From contig NC_072800.1 in NCBI RefSeq assembly GCF_028583425.1, forward strand, positions 95,325,001 through 95,389,000: a DNA stretch of 64,000 nucleotides, read 5' to 3'. The position numbers and the translations under genes were made by a program. The notes beneath the pieces were generated by a model, which did no database searches, was not told where the DNA came from, and worked only from the letters and a program-made list of their open reading frames with translations. The stretch comes from Eublepharis macularius. Its lineage: Eukaryota > Chordata > Lepidosauria > Squamata > Eublepharidae. Below are positions 9,133 through 22,280 of this stretch, piece after piece. Positions within the stretch are counted from its first letter, which is position 1. The number at the start of each line of letters is the position of its first letter.

Positions 9133-12100
9133 ATGCAGGAGCCTGGGCAGCAGGACCGGGAGGCGGCTTCCCCCAAGGCCTCCGACATTGTGAACTTTGC
9201 CGGCAGTTGCACTCTGCACGGCATCAGCCATGTCTTTTTGCCGGGGCCGTTCACACCACGCCGTATGGCTTGGGCCACTGCTGTCCTGGCTGCGGTTGGG
9301 ATCTTTCTGTACCAGGTGGCCGAACGGGTCCAGTATTACCGGGAGTATCACCATGTCACTATGCTGGACGAGGAGGAGGGGAAGCTGCTCACCTTCCCAG
9401 CCATCACCCTTTGTAACTACAACCGCATCCGTCGGTCCCGGCTGACCCGCAATGACTTGCACTGGGTGGGGCAGGAGCTGCTCGGCGTGGAGCCCCCAGA
9501 CTTTGCGGACTACTTGCAAGCCCTGGGCCAACCGGGTGCAGATGCCAGCCCGCCCGGATTCTTCCCCAGCAGGAGCTTCGACATGCAGGATTTCTTCCAA
9601 CGTGCTGGCCACGATCTGGGGGACATGTTGCTGGACTGCCGTTTTGGCACCCGGGAATGCGGCCCCGAGAACTTCACCACTGTGAGTTGTCCCCCCCACC
9701 CTGACCAAGGCCCCCCCCCCCGCTCCTTGGCCCACGGATGGGTAGCCACAGCCCTCCCGGGGCCTCCTCCTTGGCGGCTTCTGTCACAGGCCCACGGTCA
9801 TTAGAGCTCCCCTCTGGTCAGCCCTCCGTGGGCCTGCTGGCCTGCTCCACTGGCCTGTGACCCGCTGGCCACAGCCCTGCTCCACGGCAGGTGGACTGCT
9901 GAGGCCCTGCTCTGCTCCCCCCCCCCACATGTGGCTGGTGGTGAGATCCCTCTTTGGCCACCCCCTTCCCTCCACGGCTGTGCCTGTGCGTGGGGAGGGG
10001 GCCGGAGTTGCAGGGCTCTGAGGCCCACCCCTGGTCTTCAGGCAGTTGGGCTCCCCGCAGGCAGCGTCCGGCTAGGTTGGACTTGCAAAGCCGTGAGCAG
10101 GGCTTCGTCCGGAGGCAGGGCTCTGCGCTTGTAGGAACTGCAGGGAGAGCGATGGCCGCCTGTCCAGTGGTTGCTTGTGAGAGTTCATGTCGCCGAGGGT
10201 GGAGATGGGGCCATGGGTGGGAGAGAGCAGGCTGGGGAACGCAGATTCTCTTGTGTCTCTGCACTCCGGGTGCTTGAAGGAGGGAGGGGTCCCCTCCCTT
10301 GGGCCCAAGTCATGTTCATGGGTGGAATGTGGAAAACTGGGGGGGGGGTGTACTCCAGATTAGCTAATTTGGATAAAGAAGGATGAGAGCAGCAGAGGCC
10401 CCCCTTCCCTCCTGTGGGCACTTTCCTTCTGGGTGGGGGGTGCAGGGGCATCCAGAGGGGAGGCTGGCAGCTGGCTGCCCTTTCCTCTCCGGGCTCCTGC
10501 CTGCAACGGGCACAGAGAGCTCTTCCTCCGGCTCTGCTCCCGCTGCATGTGCTCCCCAAGGCTGCTCCAGTTACTGCCAGAGGAGCTGCAGCGTTGAGCA
10601 CGTGAGCCAGGCTGGCCCCGATGCCAAGCTGGCATTGTCTGACCCCAGCCAATGAGGCAATGGGGGAGGGGAGCTGATGCTGCCCGGGGCGCACGGGGAG
10701 GCCCCCTTGCTGAAAGACCCTCGCACGAGTTTGGGGGAAGGTCCGTTCCAGAACGAGGCTTCCCCTCAAGGCCGTCTGGCCCAGCCCTCCTCACTCCTCC
10801 AGCCAAGCCAGAGGGGTGCAGAAAGAGGCCAGCAGGGCCAAGAGCAGGAGCGAGTTCTCCCAGGGCCCGCTGAGCGGAGACTGACTGGCTCTAAGGCCCT
10901 TCCCCGGGCACAGGCTTCAGGCCTGCGAGAGAGGCTCTGGGTGCCTGGGCAGGGGCCCAGGGGTTGCTTACCTGTGGCTCAGGGTGGGGTGCACAGATGT
11001 GGAGGTGTGGCTTTTCCCCACACAACACCTCTTGAGGTGGTAGGCGAGGCTGGGAGGAAAGAGGTGGGGAATGTTATGGCGCATGTGGGGATTTGAACCC
11101 GTGGCTCCCCATTCCAAGTCCAGCAATCTTCCCGTGCAGGCAGTGTGATCAAGCGCCTGATTTTAGAACCTCCATCCCTGTTTCTGCTTAGTGGAGGAGG
11201 CCCCCCTGCAAAGCTGCGCCTCCCACTTCCCCCCCCCCCCGGGAGGCTGGAAGCCACTCCCTGGAAATCAGTGTGTGTTGATAAAAGGCAGGGGCAGCCC
11301 GGAGGGAAGGAGGGGGCTGCTTTATCCGGGGGTGGGGGGCCTAGCCGTGCCTCCCCCCACCAAAGCGCCTCCTTAGCAAAGTTTGTTTCTCAGGTTTTAA
11401 CTCTGCCCGTCTGTCAAGGAGCACCTGGGGGCCTCCTCTCCTCTCCTCCTTTGCATCTTCCCAACAGCCCTGTGGGTTAGGCTAAGTGAGCAATCGTGAC
11501 TGGCTTAGGAGGCTCAGTGTGCCCTGAACCCCCTTCTGCAGAGGCACTCCACCTCAACTGGCTGCTGGGTGTGTGTGCATCGCCCCCCCCCCACACACAC
11601 ATGCTGGCTCTTTCCCTCCCTCCAGCAGGAAGGGGACGCAAGCCGGCAGGCGCTGGCCTGGCCGGGGTGGATGTGCAGGTGGGGACGGGGCTGGGAATCC
11701 TTCCCCCATCTGTGCAACTCGGCACTCCTGTGGGTCACTTTGCTGCTCTCTCCAGTTCCCAACGGATCGATTCTCTTCTCACCTTTCCGCTAATGGCTCC
11801 TGTAATGGGCTGGCAACTCTCCCCGCCCCAGGCGGAACAGCATCCCACGGGCCAGGCTGCTTTATGTTATGCACCGCCACGTAGGGCAGGCGAGCAAGGG
11901 GGCAGGCAGGTGCCCGTGTGGTTTCTTTTCCACGGGTCAGGAATCCAGATGGGGAGCCAGTCCCTGTTTCTTCCTGGTCCATCAGTTGGCAGCAGGCCAA
12001 GGTGCAGAATTCCCAGAGGGATGAAGGAAGGAAGTGCCCCCGCCCTGCTCGTGGCGGGTGCCCTCAGCCTCAGCGTTAGGCATCCTTGGGGCTTCTTGGA

Positions 12101-15100
12101 AGGCCTCTGTTTTTCGTACCAGGCTGGGGGCAAGGCTGCCCCTCCGAGAAGCGGATGGCACTTGAAAGCTTGTTGTGGGGCAAGGCAGAGGGTGGTGTCC
12201 TCTGTCCATGTGGCACGGCCTGGCATGGCTGCCTTCCAGCTCCACAGATCTCTGGAGCAGCACGGCTGCCTTGCCCAGCAGGCTGAAGCCACTGAGATGC
12301 ACTCTCCTCTAATCCAGGCAGGCAGGCCATCTCTGTGTATGGGGGCCAGTCCAGCCTGTTAGACCTGCTTCCTAGTAAAGGACTTGTATGGGGAGGGGGG
12401 CTTTGGAGCCATACTGCTCCCTGCAATTTGGGGGTGGGTGGGGATGCAGGCCTCTTAGAGGAGCTACCAGGTCAGCTTCTTGCAGCTTCATAGGGAGTAA
12501 AGAACAGGGAGGTATTTGCAAGTCCCCAGAAGCCCTTGAATAACTCAGAGGTCCAACTTAAACCCCTAAATGTTTTCTATGGTAGCTGTCCTCATATGAT
12601 GCAGAGGGAACGCTCTGAAATCTATAGGGAAGAGGAGCAAGGAGGGATTGCAGCCCCCCTGCTCACAAGCAAACCCTCGTGCATAAGGAGGGCTAGAAGG
12701 CTTGTGTTTCACTTTTGCAAGCGAGACCACAAAATTTCCAGGGCATGAGCTGTGTAAGCTCATGCCCTGGAAACCCAGGTGGTCTCTAAGGTGCTGCTGG
12801 ACCTGAGTTTTGCTCTTCTACTACAGACCCAGATGGCCTACCCGCTTGACACCTCCTGGAAGTGGCATCCCTTTGGCTGCGTCTTGCCGATCTGATTCTC
12901 TGTGCTTTGCAGACAATTGGGCGGTCTGTCCCAGTGGTGTTTCCTGAGCATCAAAGAATGCTCCATAGCTCAGTGTAACAAGTTTTCTCCCCTTTTAAAA
13001 CTTTTTTTCCTAACCCCCAGAACCTCCAAAGCTCACACCCTCTTATTGGACCAAATGGAAGGTATTATGCAGATGGTGTTCCGGCTAATCGGGCAACAGG
13101 CTCGGGGGAGACCCTGGACAAACGCGGCCCCTCCAAGTCGGCAGCTCCAGCCAGCAGTGCCTGGCACACAGAAGGCAGCTTCTGCCAGTCCCCCGTGTGG
13201 CCCTGACTCCACACAGCCCTGCCAGGCAGGCCTCTGCACTTGAGCACCTGCAGTGCGCTGCTTTTCCCAATCCATGTGCCAAAAGAGGAGGCGAAGGGAG
13301 CTCTGCACCCCCGTGAGCCAGGCGGCCGCCCCCCCCACCTGCTCAGTGCTCTCTTGCTGGTGCCTCATCCGTCTCTCTGCTCCCCACAGATATTCACCCG
13401 CTTGGGCAAGTGCTACACATTCAACTCGGGGGCTCCAGGCCACCCGCTCCTGACCACAGCCAAAGGTGGCACAGGCAACGGCTTGGAGGTCATGCTGAAC
13501 ATCCAGCAGGACGAGTACCTGCCTGTCTGGGGCGAGGCGGGTGAGTCCGGCCGAGGGCCACGGCCTAGAGGGCCTTCCTGATGACAGCAGGTGCTGGGAT
13601 CCGCACCTGTGACAAGTAATTGGGGAGGGTCCCAGGGTACAGTGGGGGCTCCTGATGGGGGGGGGCCTTCTTGAAATGAAGCAAGTCTGTGCCAGGAGGT
13701 GAGATTTGTTGGGACAGCCACACTTGCTCTGTGTGTTGCGTTGAATTCGGGGGCGGGGCACAGATGGTGGAAATGCTTTGAAAAAAAATCAATTTATTAG
13801 GGCGTTGAAAGAAATGAGAATAACTGTGAGCAAACCTGGCTGACTTGACTTCTCCTGTTCCTTCCTCTGCTGCCTGGCAAAGCAGTTTAGAGTTTGGGTG
13901 GGGAGGGGGAGGGAGGCCAGGGAGATCAGGATCTACGAAACGGACCTTTATCTGTAGAGTTACCTTCTTTCTTTATAGGCCACCTTACAATTAAAAAAAG
14001 TCCCCAAGGTTGATGACACCAATAAAATTGTATCTATCGATCGATTTATTTTACATTTCGCCGTTCTCACTGAGACACAAGGTGGATCACACAGAGCAGG
14101 TCAATAGAATCCGTAGCTAGGACGTCCAGTGAACAAACCCAATGGGGCATGGGTTGCAGAAATGTGGAAGGAAATGTAAGTCCAAGCCCAGAGATGAAAC
14201 AAAGCAGAAGGAATTAAACGTGACACCCTTAATGATGCGGGACGTGGCTCCATCAGCAGACAGGACCCCGTCTGCAGCCCTTTCCCCTTACCAAGGCACC
14301 TCTCTGAGCCATTCCTTACCGGACGGCAAGAAGCCCTCCTGAATAATTGGCATAGTTTGTGGAGACTGAGGAGGGCAGGAGCTTTCCTGACCGCTCCGGC
14401 AGGCCATTCCACAGGTGGGGCGCCACAGGTAAGGCACGTGTACAGACAGCTGTAGATTTTGCCCAACTGCAATTTAAAAAAAAAAAAACTTGCTACGATA
14501 AACATTCAAACACAGTAAAATTAATTTAAAATATACTAAAAATCAGTTTCCCTGTACTGAGTTTCCTAATCAAGTTGTACAGATCTTTTATTTACTTCAT
14601 TTAAACTTAGCCTTTCTCCCCGGGGGGGGGGGACACAAAGTGGCCTAAATTGTTCTCCTCTCCTTGATTTTATCCTCACAACAACCTTGTGAGGGTGGTT
14701 TGGACTGAGAGACAGTGACCGGCCCGAGGACACCCAGCAAGCCTCCTTGGCAATGGGGGGATTCGCACCTGGGACTCCCTGACCCTGATCTGACTTGCAA
14801 AGCACTCCCCCCCCCACTGGCTCCCAGTGCCCTGGCAACAGAAGAGTGCCCCTGGGTGCTGTGCACGTTTTTGTGCTGTAAGTTTGCAGACCGATGCCAG
14901 GGCAGCCCCTCCCCCTGCTGCACTGACCCCAGACTGGTACCCCGACAGTGCAGAGAATCCTGCCTTGGGGGGCCGGGACTTCCTCCTCCCGCCTAGCAAC
15001 CCAAGGATTTCCTTCAGCAGCGCACCTCTGCCCGAAGTGCTGCTGCCCCTGCCCTGCCCTGTGTCTGCTGGCGGGTGGAGACAGACTCGTCTCCATGTTC

Positions 15101-18100
15101 CCAAGGGCCACTGCTGTCCTCCTGGGGTTTGTCACCCAAGGAACAGGCCCCGCCTGAGGAATCCGTTCCCTTCTGCCAAGCCTGATGCCCACCCCCACCC
15201 CAGCCTGGGGTCCTCGTTCTTCCTGAGTGGGGGGGCCGTCAGCCCGGCTCCAGCAGGGCCCTGCGAGTCTCGCCCGCACGCCCCTCTCAGCAGAGGACAA
15301 GGAGCCCCCGGCCGTGGGTACCTGCCCAAGATGTCCGGAGTCACATATCCAGCCCTGCAGACCCCGTTTCCGCTGCGTGGCTTTCCCCTGGAGCAAAGGG
15401 GTTTCTGAGCTGTAGTCCTGAGAGGAAGAGGGGCTGCTGCCCCAGTTGCCTCCTGCGGACACATTGGCCTCTTATTCTTGGCCTTGCTGGCGTCTTCTTG
15501 CTTGCAGAGCTTGCGAGATGCAGCCGTGGAGAACTACCTGCTATGACGCAGGTAGCGTGACCTGTGCAGAGAAGCTCAGGGCCCTGCCCTAGGCACCTGA
15601 GCTTGCCCACCTGGCCCTCAACCTGAACACCAGATCACACTTTGCTTTCTCCTCTAGGCCGGATGCTGAGCTGGTCACATGACCTGGGGGTCGTGTGGAT
15701 TTGCAGGGGGAGGAGAGATACCACTTCTGAATGCCCCCCATATAAAGAAAATCTCCTGCAAGTAGAGAACTAGCCTGGCAAACGGGGAGGGTCTGCATGG
15801 CGGAGAGGAGGACGTTCAAAAATGGCCCCTGCAGTCGGAGGGTGTCCAGTCCACTCTCAGGGGCAGTGCTGGAGCAGGGCCCTGGTGTCCTCTGCAGAGA
15901 GCAGGGTGGGTCGCACCTCACCTGTCCCACACGGCAGGGTGTTCTCATCTGCATTTGTGCCCAGTTCCCTGGGACTTTGTGCTGCAGGGCAACAGAGGCA
16001 CAGGCAGGCTCCCTCCCCCATTCGAGTCCCTTTGGCCTTCCCTGGCTGGGCGCCGTCCTCTCTTCCTCCTCCTCCTCCTCTTCTTTCTTGTTCTGCAGAG
16101 GAGACTTCCTATGAGGCAGGCATGAAGGTCCAAATCCACAGCCAGGAGGAACCGCCTTCCATCGATCAGCTGGGCTTTGGCATAGCCCCCGGGTTCCAGA
16201 CCTTTGTCTCCTGCCAGCAGCAGCGAGTATCCACCCCCCAGAGCCTGGACAGGAGGGCCCCCTTCCACCCGTCACTCTTCTCTGCAGCAGCAGGGCCAGT
16301 GGGGGCCAAGAGGCAGACACGGCCTTCCCCACCTCCTTCTTGGAAGCAGCCCCACCCTGTCTGATGGACACTCGGCCACTCTCTCGCATGCACTTTCCCT
16401 CCCCCTGCGCTGCTGGGCCTGCTGAAGCTGGTCGGGGCAGCATGACTGAGTAGGGTTGCCAACTCCAAGCTGGGAAAATTCCTGGAGATTTTGGAGATGG
16501 AGCCTGGGGAGAAAGGTGGGGAGGGACCTCAGTGGGGTATAATGTCATAAAAACTGCCCTCCACATTTATTAAAGCCGCTCTTTTCTCCAGAAGAACAGG
16601 TCTCTGTGGCCTGGAGGTCGGTTGCAATTCCGGGAGATCTCTTGGAGGTTGGCAACCCTTTGTGGGGCAGGGAGGCTCCAAAGCCCACCCTCTTTGGCTT
16701 AGGGGTGGGTGGGGCTTCCGCCAGGGTCCTGCTCCCTGGGCCGGGAGGGTATCTGCCCCCAGAGCTGTTTCCTTGACTGCCCTTTGCCTCAGCTCTTCTA
16801 CCTCCCGCCCCCGTGGGGTGACTGCAAATCCAGCCCCATTGAGTCAGACTTCTTCTCCAACTACAGCACGGCCGCTTGCCGCATTGACTGCGAGACCCGC
16901 TACCTGGCAGAGAAATGCAATTGCCGCATGGTGCACATGCCAGGTCAGGGAGAGGCAGCTGGGGAGGGGGGCGGGGTTCCTGGTACGGACTGGACGGACC
17001 TACTCCGTCATCTCACGCTGTGGTCAAAGGAGAACGATGTGAGTGCCAGAATGGTGGTTGTGGCCGCAGGCACGTCTCTCGTGCACACAGAGCCACTGGC
17101 ACCCACGCCCCCTCTGGTTCTAATGTAAGGGGGGGCACACAGCAGAGCATTCACCTCTTGGGGAGATTTCAAGGGGTGCACAGAGCGTAATATGGCCTTG
17201 AGAGGAGAACGGGCAGGGCCAGGCCCGATGCCAGTGCTGAGGTTTTGGGGGCAGCTTTTCTTCTGTATGCCCTGACTCTGTATTCCTCACGACCAGGAAA
17301 TGCCAACATCTGCACCCCAGAACTGTACAAGGAATGTGCTGACCCAGCTCTGGGTAAGTCCTGTCCTCACCGCAAGTTGCTCTTTGTCCATGCCCTTGAG
17401 AAAGCAGGTGGCTGATAGCCGTCTGGAGGGGGGACAAGGAAGTGGCTGGCCAGGCCTGGGGGAGAGCTGGTTCTCTGGGCATTGCAGAGGGTCTCGCAGC
17501 CCCCTCAGCCAGGCACGATGCCCTCCCCCTTGTCCCCAGACTTCTTGGTAGAGAAAGACAATGAGTTCTGCATGTGCCAGACGCCCTGTGAGACGGTGCG
17601 CTTCGGCAAAGAGCTCTCTGTGGTCAAGATTCCTAGCAAGGCTTCTGCAAAATACCTGGCCAAGAAATACAACCGCAGCGAGCAATACGTCATGTGAGTT
17701 TGCCACCCTCTGGTTGCCCCCCCCCCGCCCCTGCAACATGCAGAAGCCCCCTACCAGCCTGACCTGCTGCAGGCTCAGCCGGGCCCCTCCTGCTCCCCTG
17801 GGCATCGCTGCTCCTCCTCCCCACAGCAGCCTCTCCTCTTTCTGCCCCGGGCGCTTAGGGAGAACCTGCTGGTGCTGGACATCTTCTTTGAGGCGCTGAG
17901 CTACGAGACCATCGAGCAGAAGAAGGCCTACGAGGTGGCTGGCCTGTTGGGTGAGTGGCGCGGATGAGTCCAGGGCAGACTCCGTCACAGGGAGGGGGAG
18001 CGTCGCTGGAGCCTGGGTCTAGCTGTGCAGAGCGCAGCTGGCCACACCACTTGAACCGCTTGGCTTGGCTCCCGGCCCCAGCACTGGCACCTCTGGGGTG

Positions 18101-21100
18101 GGCTTACCCATTGGGCTCAGCTCATTCCGGGACAGTTTCTTCTTGCCATCTGCTTCCTGGGAGGTGCCACTGAGGTTCGGAGCCCACGAAGGGAGCCCAG
18201 CATTTCCCTTGAGCTTCAGAGCCAGGCCTCAGCTGGCTGGAAGGGCTTTGTGCCCGTGGGCTGCTTTGAGGGGAGGCTGGGGGAGCTGCCACGGCGTCCT
18301 GGCCCCAGCAGGGATGGGGGAAGGAACACGGGGCAAGGGCCCTCCCGAGAACAAGGAAGGCGGCTTTGCGTGTGGGTGACTGGCTCTGAGCTCAGCTCCC
18401 CTGGCAGTGCCGTGCCTTGGAAGCCGAGAGAGAGAGAGAGAGAGAGGCGCACAGGAAGAGCGGCCTGCTCCCTCCCGAGGTCGTGCATTTTTTGGCTTGA
18501 CTGGGGAGGCCAACTCGGGAGGGAGCCCGAGGCCTGCTAGTTCCCTGGCAGGGGAAAAGAACTTGACCAGTGCCCGATAACTCATTGAGGACTGGATCCA
18601 CTAATGCGGTTGATCGCAGAGCGGGTCAAAAGGTGGGCGAGGGCTACTCAGGGAGGCAGCCTTGGTTTTTGAAAAGCAGGTTGGCCCAGCGGCCAAGAGT
18701 GCCTTAAGCCGGCTGCATCTGATTCGCCCACTCTCTCTTTTCTTAGACTCAGCCGTGCGGAGTCTGGCTGCGGTGATCTATGCTCTGGAACCTTGTAGAG
18801 GGATTACTGTAACATGCTGTAGGTTGGGCTGGGATTGAAGTCAGCCTAGACATGGCAGCTGGTCCAGGAGGCAGGAGCAGATTCCCGGCCGGCAGCACCA
18901 GACTGTGCCCCGCTGAAAACAGCTCCCTTGGCTGCCAGTGTGTTTTTCCAAGCCCAGTCCCAATTCCTGGTTCTGACCTTTGACGCCCATCATGGCCCAG
19001 AGCCGAGATATCTGAAGGATTGTCTCCCCCCACAGGCTGCCCACCGTCCTCAGGCTGCCACCTGCTGTCCGTTCCCCCACTTACGGCAGCCTGGCTGGTA
19101 TCAACCAGAGCCCGTGCCCACTCCCATCGTGGCTTCCTGAGGTCTTAGGCGGCACCATCATTAGACGACTTCAGAAGGCCCTGCAGAGCCGTTTTATTCC
19201 CCAGAGCTTTTAAGGGGGAGGGGTGTGGGTGTGTAGGGGTTTATGACGTTTTGGATGTTTGAGCCCGGGTTGGAGTTAAATAAATTAAACCTGTACTGAT
19301 CTGGGAGGGATTCCGAAGCCCCAGGGCTCCTATGGACGGGCTCAGGCTGATTTAGCAGGCTGGCTTCTGCTCGCCTCAGAACTGCAGTTGAGGCTGGGGG
19401 CTCAGAGTAGGACACAGCGGCGGGGTGGGGAGTAAGGGTGACTGTGTGTGTGTGTGGGGGGGGGTAACTGTGAATTTCCTGCATTGTGCAGGGGCTTGGA
19501 CTAGATGACCCTGGCGGGTCCTTCCAACCCTAGGATTCTATGAGTAACTTCTGAGGGACTGGGCCGGGGGGGGGATGTCTCCATGCAGGGGGGCGGCTAG
19601 CAAAAGACGGCTCAGCACCTGCCTCCCCAACCCTCCCCTCCCCTGCTGCAGCCACCTCATGGGAGGAGCACAGGGCCTGCTATGGGGGGAGGGCAATGCA
19701 GACCCCCCCCAGCCTCGGCTCTCTTTCTGCCCCACCAGGTGACATCGGGGGCCAGATGGGGCTCTTCATTGGGGCCAGCCTCCTCACCATCTTGGAGATC
19801 TTGGACTACCTGTATGAGGTGCGTGGGCCAGGCATGGGAGTGGGAGGGGCCAGGAAGGCCTGTGGCCCTCGGCCCGAGGGGGGCTTCTCTGCCAGTGCCC
19901 CTTCCCCTGGCAGCAGCAGCCCTTCTGCCAGCTGCAGGGGCAGTGATCCAGCCACGGAGAAGGGCAGCTCAGAGAGCCACAGCAGGAGCTGCTCAACCTT
20001 CCCCCTTCCCCCAGAGCCCCAAGAGGAGGAGCGGGTGCCCCCTCAAGGTGCTTGCCAGGTGGCAGGCTGCTCCAGGAGTCGAAGGTGTGGGCAGAGATGA
20101 GGCCTGCCTGCAAGAGGGAACGCAGAACCTGGACGCCCAAAGGAGAGTTGCTGGGAAGCACCCGCGAGTCTCTGCCCGAGGGTCTAGAAGAGGCATTCTG
20201 CACATGCTCAGGGCGGAGCCCAATTGCCCTGTTCTGTCTTCCCTGTTCTGCACCAGGTGCTGCAGGAGAAGCTGCTCAACTACCATCAGAACAGGAAGCG
20301 GGCAGGAAGGCGGAACAGCCAGAGCCTGGTAAGGGGGGGGGGGGTTCCTCCTCCAGAGCCCAGCCTGGGCAGGGGATGCTGACGGGAGGCTGGGAAGCCC
20401 GGGACAAGCAGCCCTCTTCCTTCTCCTCTTGACTGAGGCAGAGGGGGGGGGACGCTCCTCTGGGGAGGCAGGGGATCCCCTTCAGCTCGGGGGGGGGGGG
20501 GTCTGGGGGCAGCAGCAGAGGCCTCCGTCACCCACCTGAATGGAAATGTTCCCCTCCTTCTGCATTTCTCTGGTTTTCCAAGGGTGGGTGGGGGGAGGCA
20601 GTCTGGAAAACAGGGCGGGAGGGGAGCAGAGGCCAGAGGGTAGCTCTGTGCCCCTCAGCCCCCAGGGCAGTCACTTCCGCTTTCATTACCTTTTCTCTTC
20701 CATGGCTGGGGAGAGTCTCCAGCCCCTCTGCAGTGGGACCATCGGCCACCCCATTCTTCCCCTCATCTATGTTTGTCTCTGCATTTCTCCTGCCCCCTGG
20801 CATCTCATCTGCGTCAGGAGTACCACCCGGACCTCCCAGGCAGCCCAGGCGCGGCCCCACCCCAGGCGCCCAGGTAGTGCTTCTTGAGGCCTGAGCTTCC
20901 GATCCCTCTTTGGGGGGGCAGGGGGGTCTCCCAGGCTCTCTGCTGGCAAGGCACTTGCTGTGGGCAGTTGCCTTGAGAAGAAAAGAGCCAGCCGCTTGCA
21001 ATGGGGGAAGCCCCCTTGGGATGCACCCCCAAGGCCGAAGGCCGGAGGATCCTCAAGGCAGGTGGGCAAGAGCCCTCCCGTGGCTTGGACCTGCTCCTGG

Positions 21101-22280
21101 CACCAGGCAGGGAGTCTCCCCTCCATCACAAGCGGAGCTGCATCCGCAACCAAGGCCACACAGAAGGCGGCTCCCCCCCCCCCTGCATGTATGTGCAAAA
21201 TCCTGGAGAATAATGGGGGGGGGCTCTTGGTCTGCATATGAGGTGGGGGACTTGCTGCAACCCACCCCCTCCTGCCTTTGCACAGCCTGCCCCCACTTTC
21301 CCACCCACTCAGGGAGCCCAGGAGGCTGAGGACTGGGGGGGGGGCAAGAAGTGTGGCAAGTATTTCCCCGCAGCAGCGCAGGAGCCGCCCCCACTTCTCA
21401 GGCCGCCCCCTCTCCAGGCGGCCTTCCTCTTCCCAAGCCCCTCGAAGGAGCTGCCAGGGGTGGAGCCTGTGGCCGTTGCCCTGCCAGTGTGCCCCCATCT
21501 CTGCCTAAGCGCTGCACATTCTCTCCATGTGCGGAAGCAGAAATCCTCTCAGGGGTCTGCCCTGGAGGGTAGGCCTCTTCGGCCCTTGCAGCAGCCCAGC
21601 CACGCTCATGGAAGGGGTCTGGGGGCTTCTGGCAAGCCGGCTGCTCAGCAGAACAGATGAGAGACGATTCCGTAGACCTTGAGGGACGTCCGGAAGGGAA
21701 GGGGTCCATAACCCTCACCTGCTCAGATCTGCAGCACCTGAGGAGAAAAACTACATGACCCCATCCTCCCCCCTTGGCATTTGGGGTCTGGGGGGGTGCA
21801 GCTAGAGATGGCAACTCAAGCCCCTCGCAAGCAGGGCACGAGAGTCAGCGTCGCTTCTTGCCTGCCCCCGCCTTCCGTGCTGGGGCATTGCAAGGGGAAA
21901 CAGAGTGTGGCTCCTGGGCCATAAGCCCCCCCCCAGGCCCAAGCACCGCTCTCACCCCACACACCCCACCCCTGGGCTCCAGTGCGCTCCATGCAACCTC
22001 ATGGCTCGGAGGGTGGGTTCTGCAGGACCCCCCCCCCCCGCCCTACACACAACTGGCAGGACAGTTAAGCCAGCACCCGCCTTGAGACTCAGTGGGAAAG
22101 GCAGACTATAAATGAATCAAAGCACCCTTCGCCTAGCTGCTGGGTAAGGGGCCAAACAGCCCTCTGGCAGGGGTACCACTCACCCTCCCCTTCATCCCTA
22201 GAGCACCTGGACCACGCTGCGCCGTGAAGCGAATGCTGCCGGATACCCCCCGAAGCTGCTACCTCGTCACGCGGCTCTAG
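9133..22280 (+). CDS. ASIC3: Acid-sensing ion channel 3 (ASIC3), complete, 11 coding exons, 522 aa
   Basis: A trimeric proton-gated Na+ channel of the ENaC/DEG family in the plasma membrane of sensory neurons. Exons: 9133-9681, 13390-13540, 16099-16226, 16793-16943, 17297-17353, 17540-17693, 17859-17950, 19739-19818, 20257-20328, 20818-20873, 22202-22280. All have GT-AG junctions and frames that join without a stop. The start ATG has A at -3. Seen: the pre-M1 His-Gly motif (residues 29-30), M1 (about 44-63), the Cys-rich extracellular domain (exons 1-7), the GAS selectivity filter (439-441) with M2 in exon 8, and a C-terminus of CYLVTRL. This tail matches human ASIC3 (CYLVTQL) and not ASIC1, so the paralogue assignment is firm. 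The length is close to human (531 aa). The exon 3 donor (GTATCC) is weak, but the junction agrees with the human protein. It is convergent with CDK5. Confidence 0.93.
9682..13389 (+). other. ASIC3: ASIC3 intron 1
   Basis: A 3.7 kb intron bounded by GTGAGT and CCCCACAG. It contains G/C homopolymer runs and a palindromic repeat near 12.75 kb. No other exon-like segment was recognised. Confidence 0.8.
12735..12830. repeat. Foldback (palindromic) repeat with MITE-like tail
   Basis: A perfect 17-base inverted repeat (12735-12751 and 12757-12773) is separated by only five bases. It is followed by ctaaggtgctgctggac (from about 12787), which closely resembles the arm end of the larger palindrome at 58590-58737. 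It therefore looks like a second, decayed member of the same squamate foldback family. Confidence 0.6.
13985..14500 (-). repeat. Probable LINE 3' fragment, antisense
   Basis: Read on the minus strand, the left end is a tail of the type CTCAGTGAGAACGGCGAAATGTAA with ATAAA. This matches the recurrent reptile LINE/SINE tail seen elsewhere in this window (near 22090, 58545 and 62490). A T-run bounded segment precedes it. It lies in ASIC3 intron 2. The family is not identified with certainty. Confidence 0.4.
14580..14800 (-). repeat. LINE/SINE tail and MIR-like CORE-SINE fragment
   Basis: The stretch ttttatcctcacaacaacc (14667-14685), then gtgagggtggtttggactgag, a 'ccggcccgaggacaccc' block and a 'gggattcgcacctggga' block (near 14757) reproduces the order of conserved MIR/CORE-SINE segments. 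A GAGAAAGGC-type tail in antisense adjoins on the left (near 14600). It lies in ASIC3 intron 2. Confidence 0.55.
16452..16659. repeat. Short element with about 18-bp terminal inverted repeats
   Basis: It starts agggttgccaactccaag and ends cttggaggttggcaaccct; the ends are inverted copies differing by one base. The roughly 208-bp interior has no coding capacity. This looks like a non-autonomous DNA transposon (MITE). I recognise the ends from interspersed reptile repeats but cannot name the family. It is in ASIC3 intron 3, between exons 3 and 4. Confidence 0.6.
18426..18447. repeat. (GA)n microsatellite
   Basis: A GA dinucleotide run in ASIC3 intron 7. Confidence 0.85.
19440..19545 (+). repeat. 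CR1 LINE 3' end
   Basis: The stretch ttggactagatgaccctggc, followed by ggtccttccaaccct and ggattctatga, is the classic 3' terminus of CR1 LINEs in sauropsids (GGACTAGATGACC, CCTTCCAACCC, then the ATTCTATGA end). Only the 3' end is present, as usual for 5'-truncated CR1 copies. It lies just before ASIC3 exon 8. Confidence 0.8.
22060..22115 (+). repeat. Reptile LINE/SINE 3' tail fragment
   Basis: The stretch cgccttgagactcagtggga followed by aaaggcagactataaatgaa is the recurring 3' tail (TTGAGACTCAGTGAGAAAGGCGGACTATAAAT type) that also occurs near 58545 (+) and 62490 (-). It lies in the last ASIC3 intron. Confidence 0.6.

Noticed and set aside
8764-9735. 323-codon open frame antisense to ASIC3 exon 1
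   Set aside because: It is a shadow of the conserved ASIC3 exon on the other strand and has no recognisable domain.
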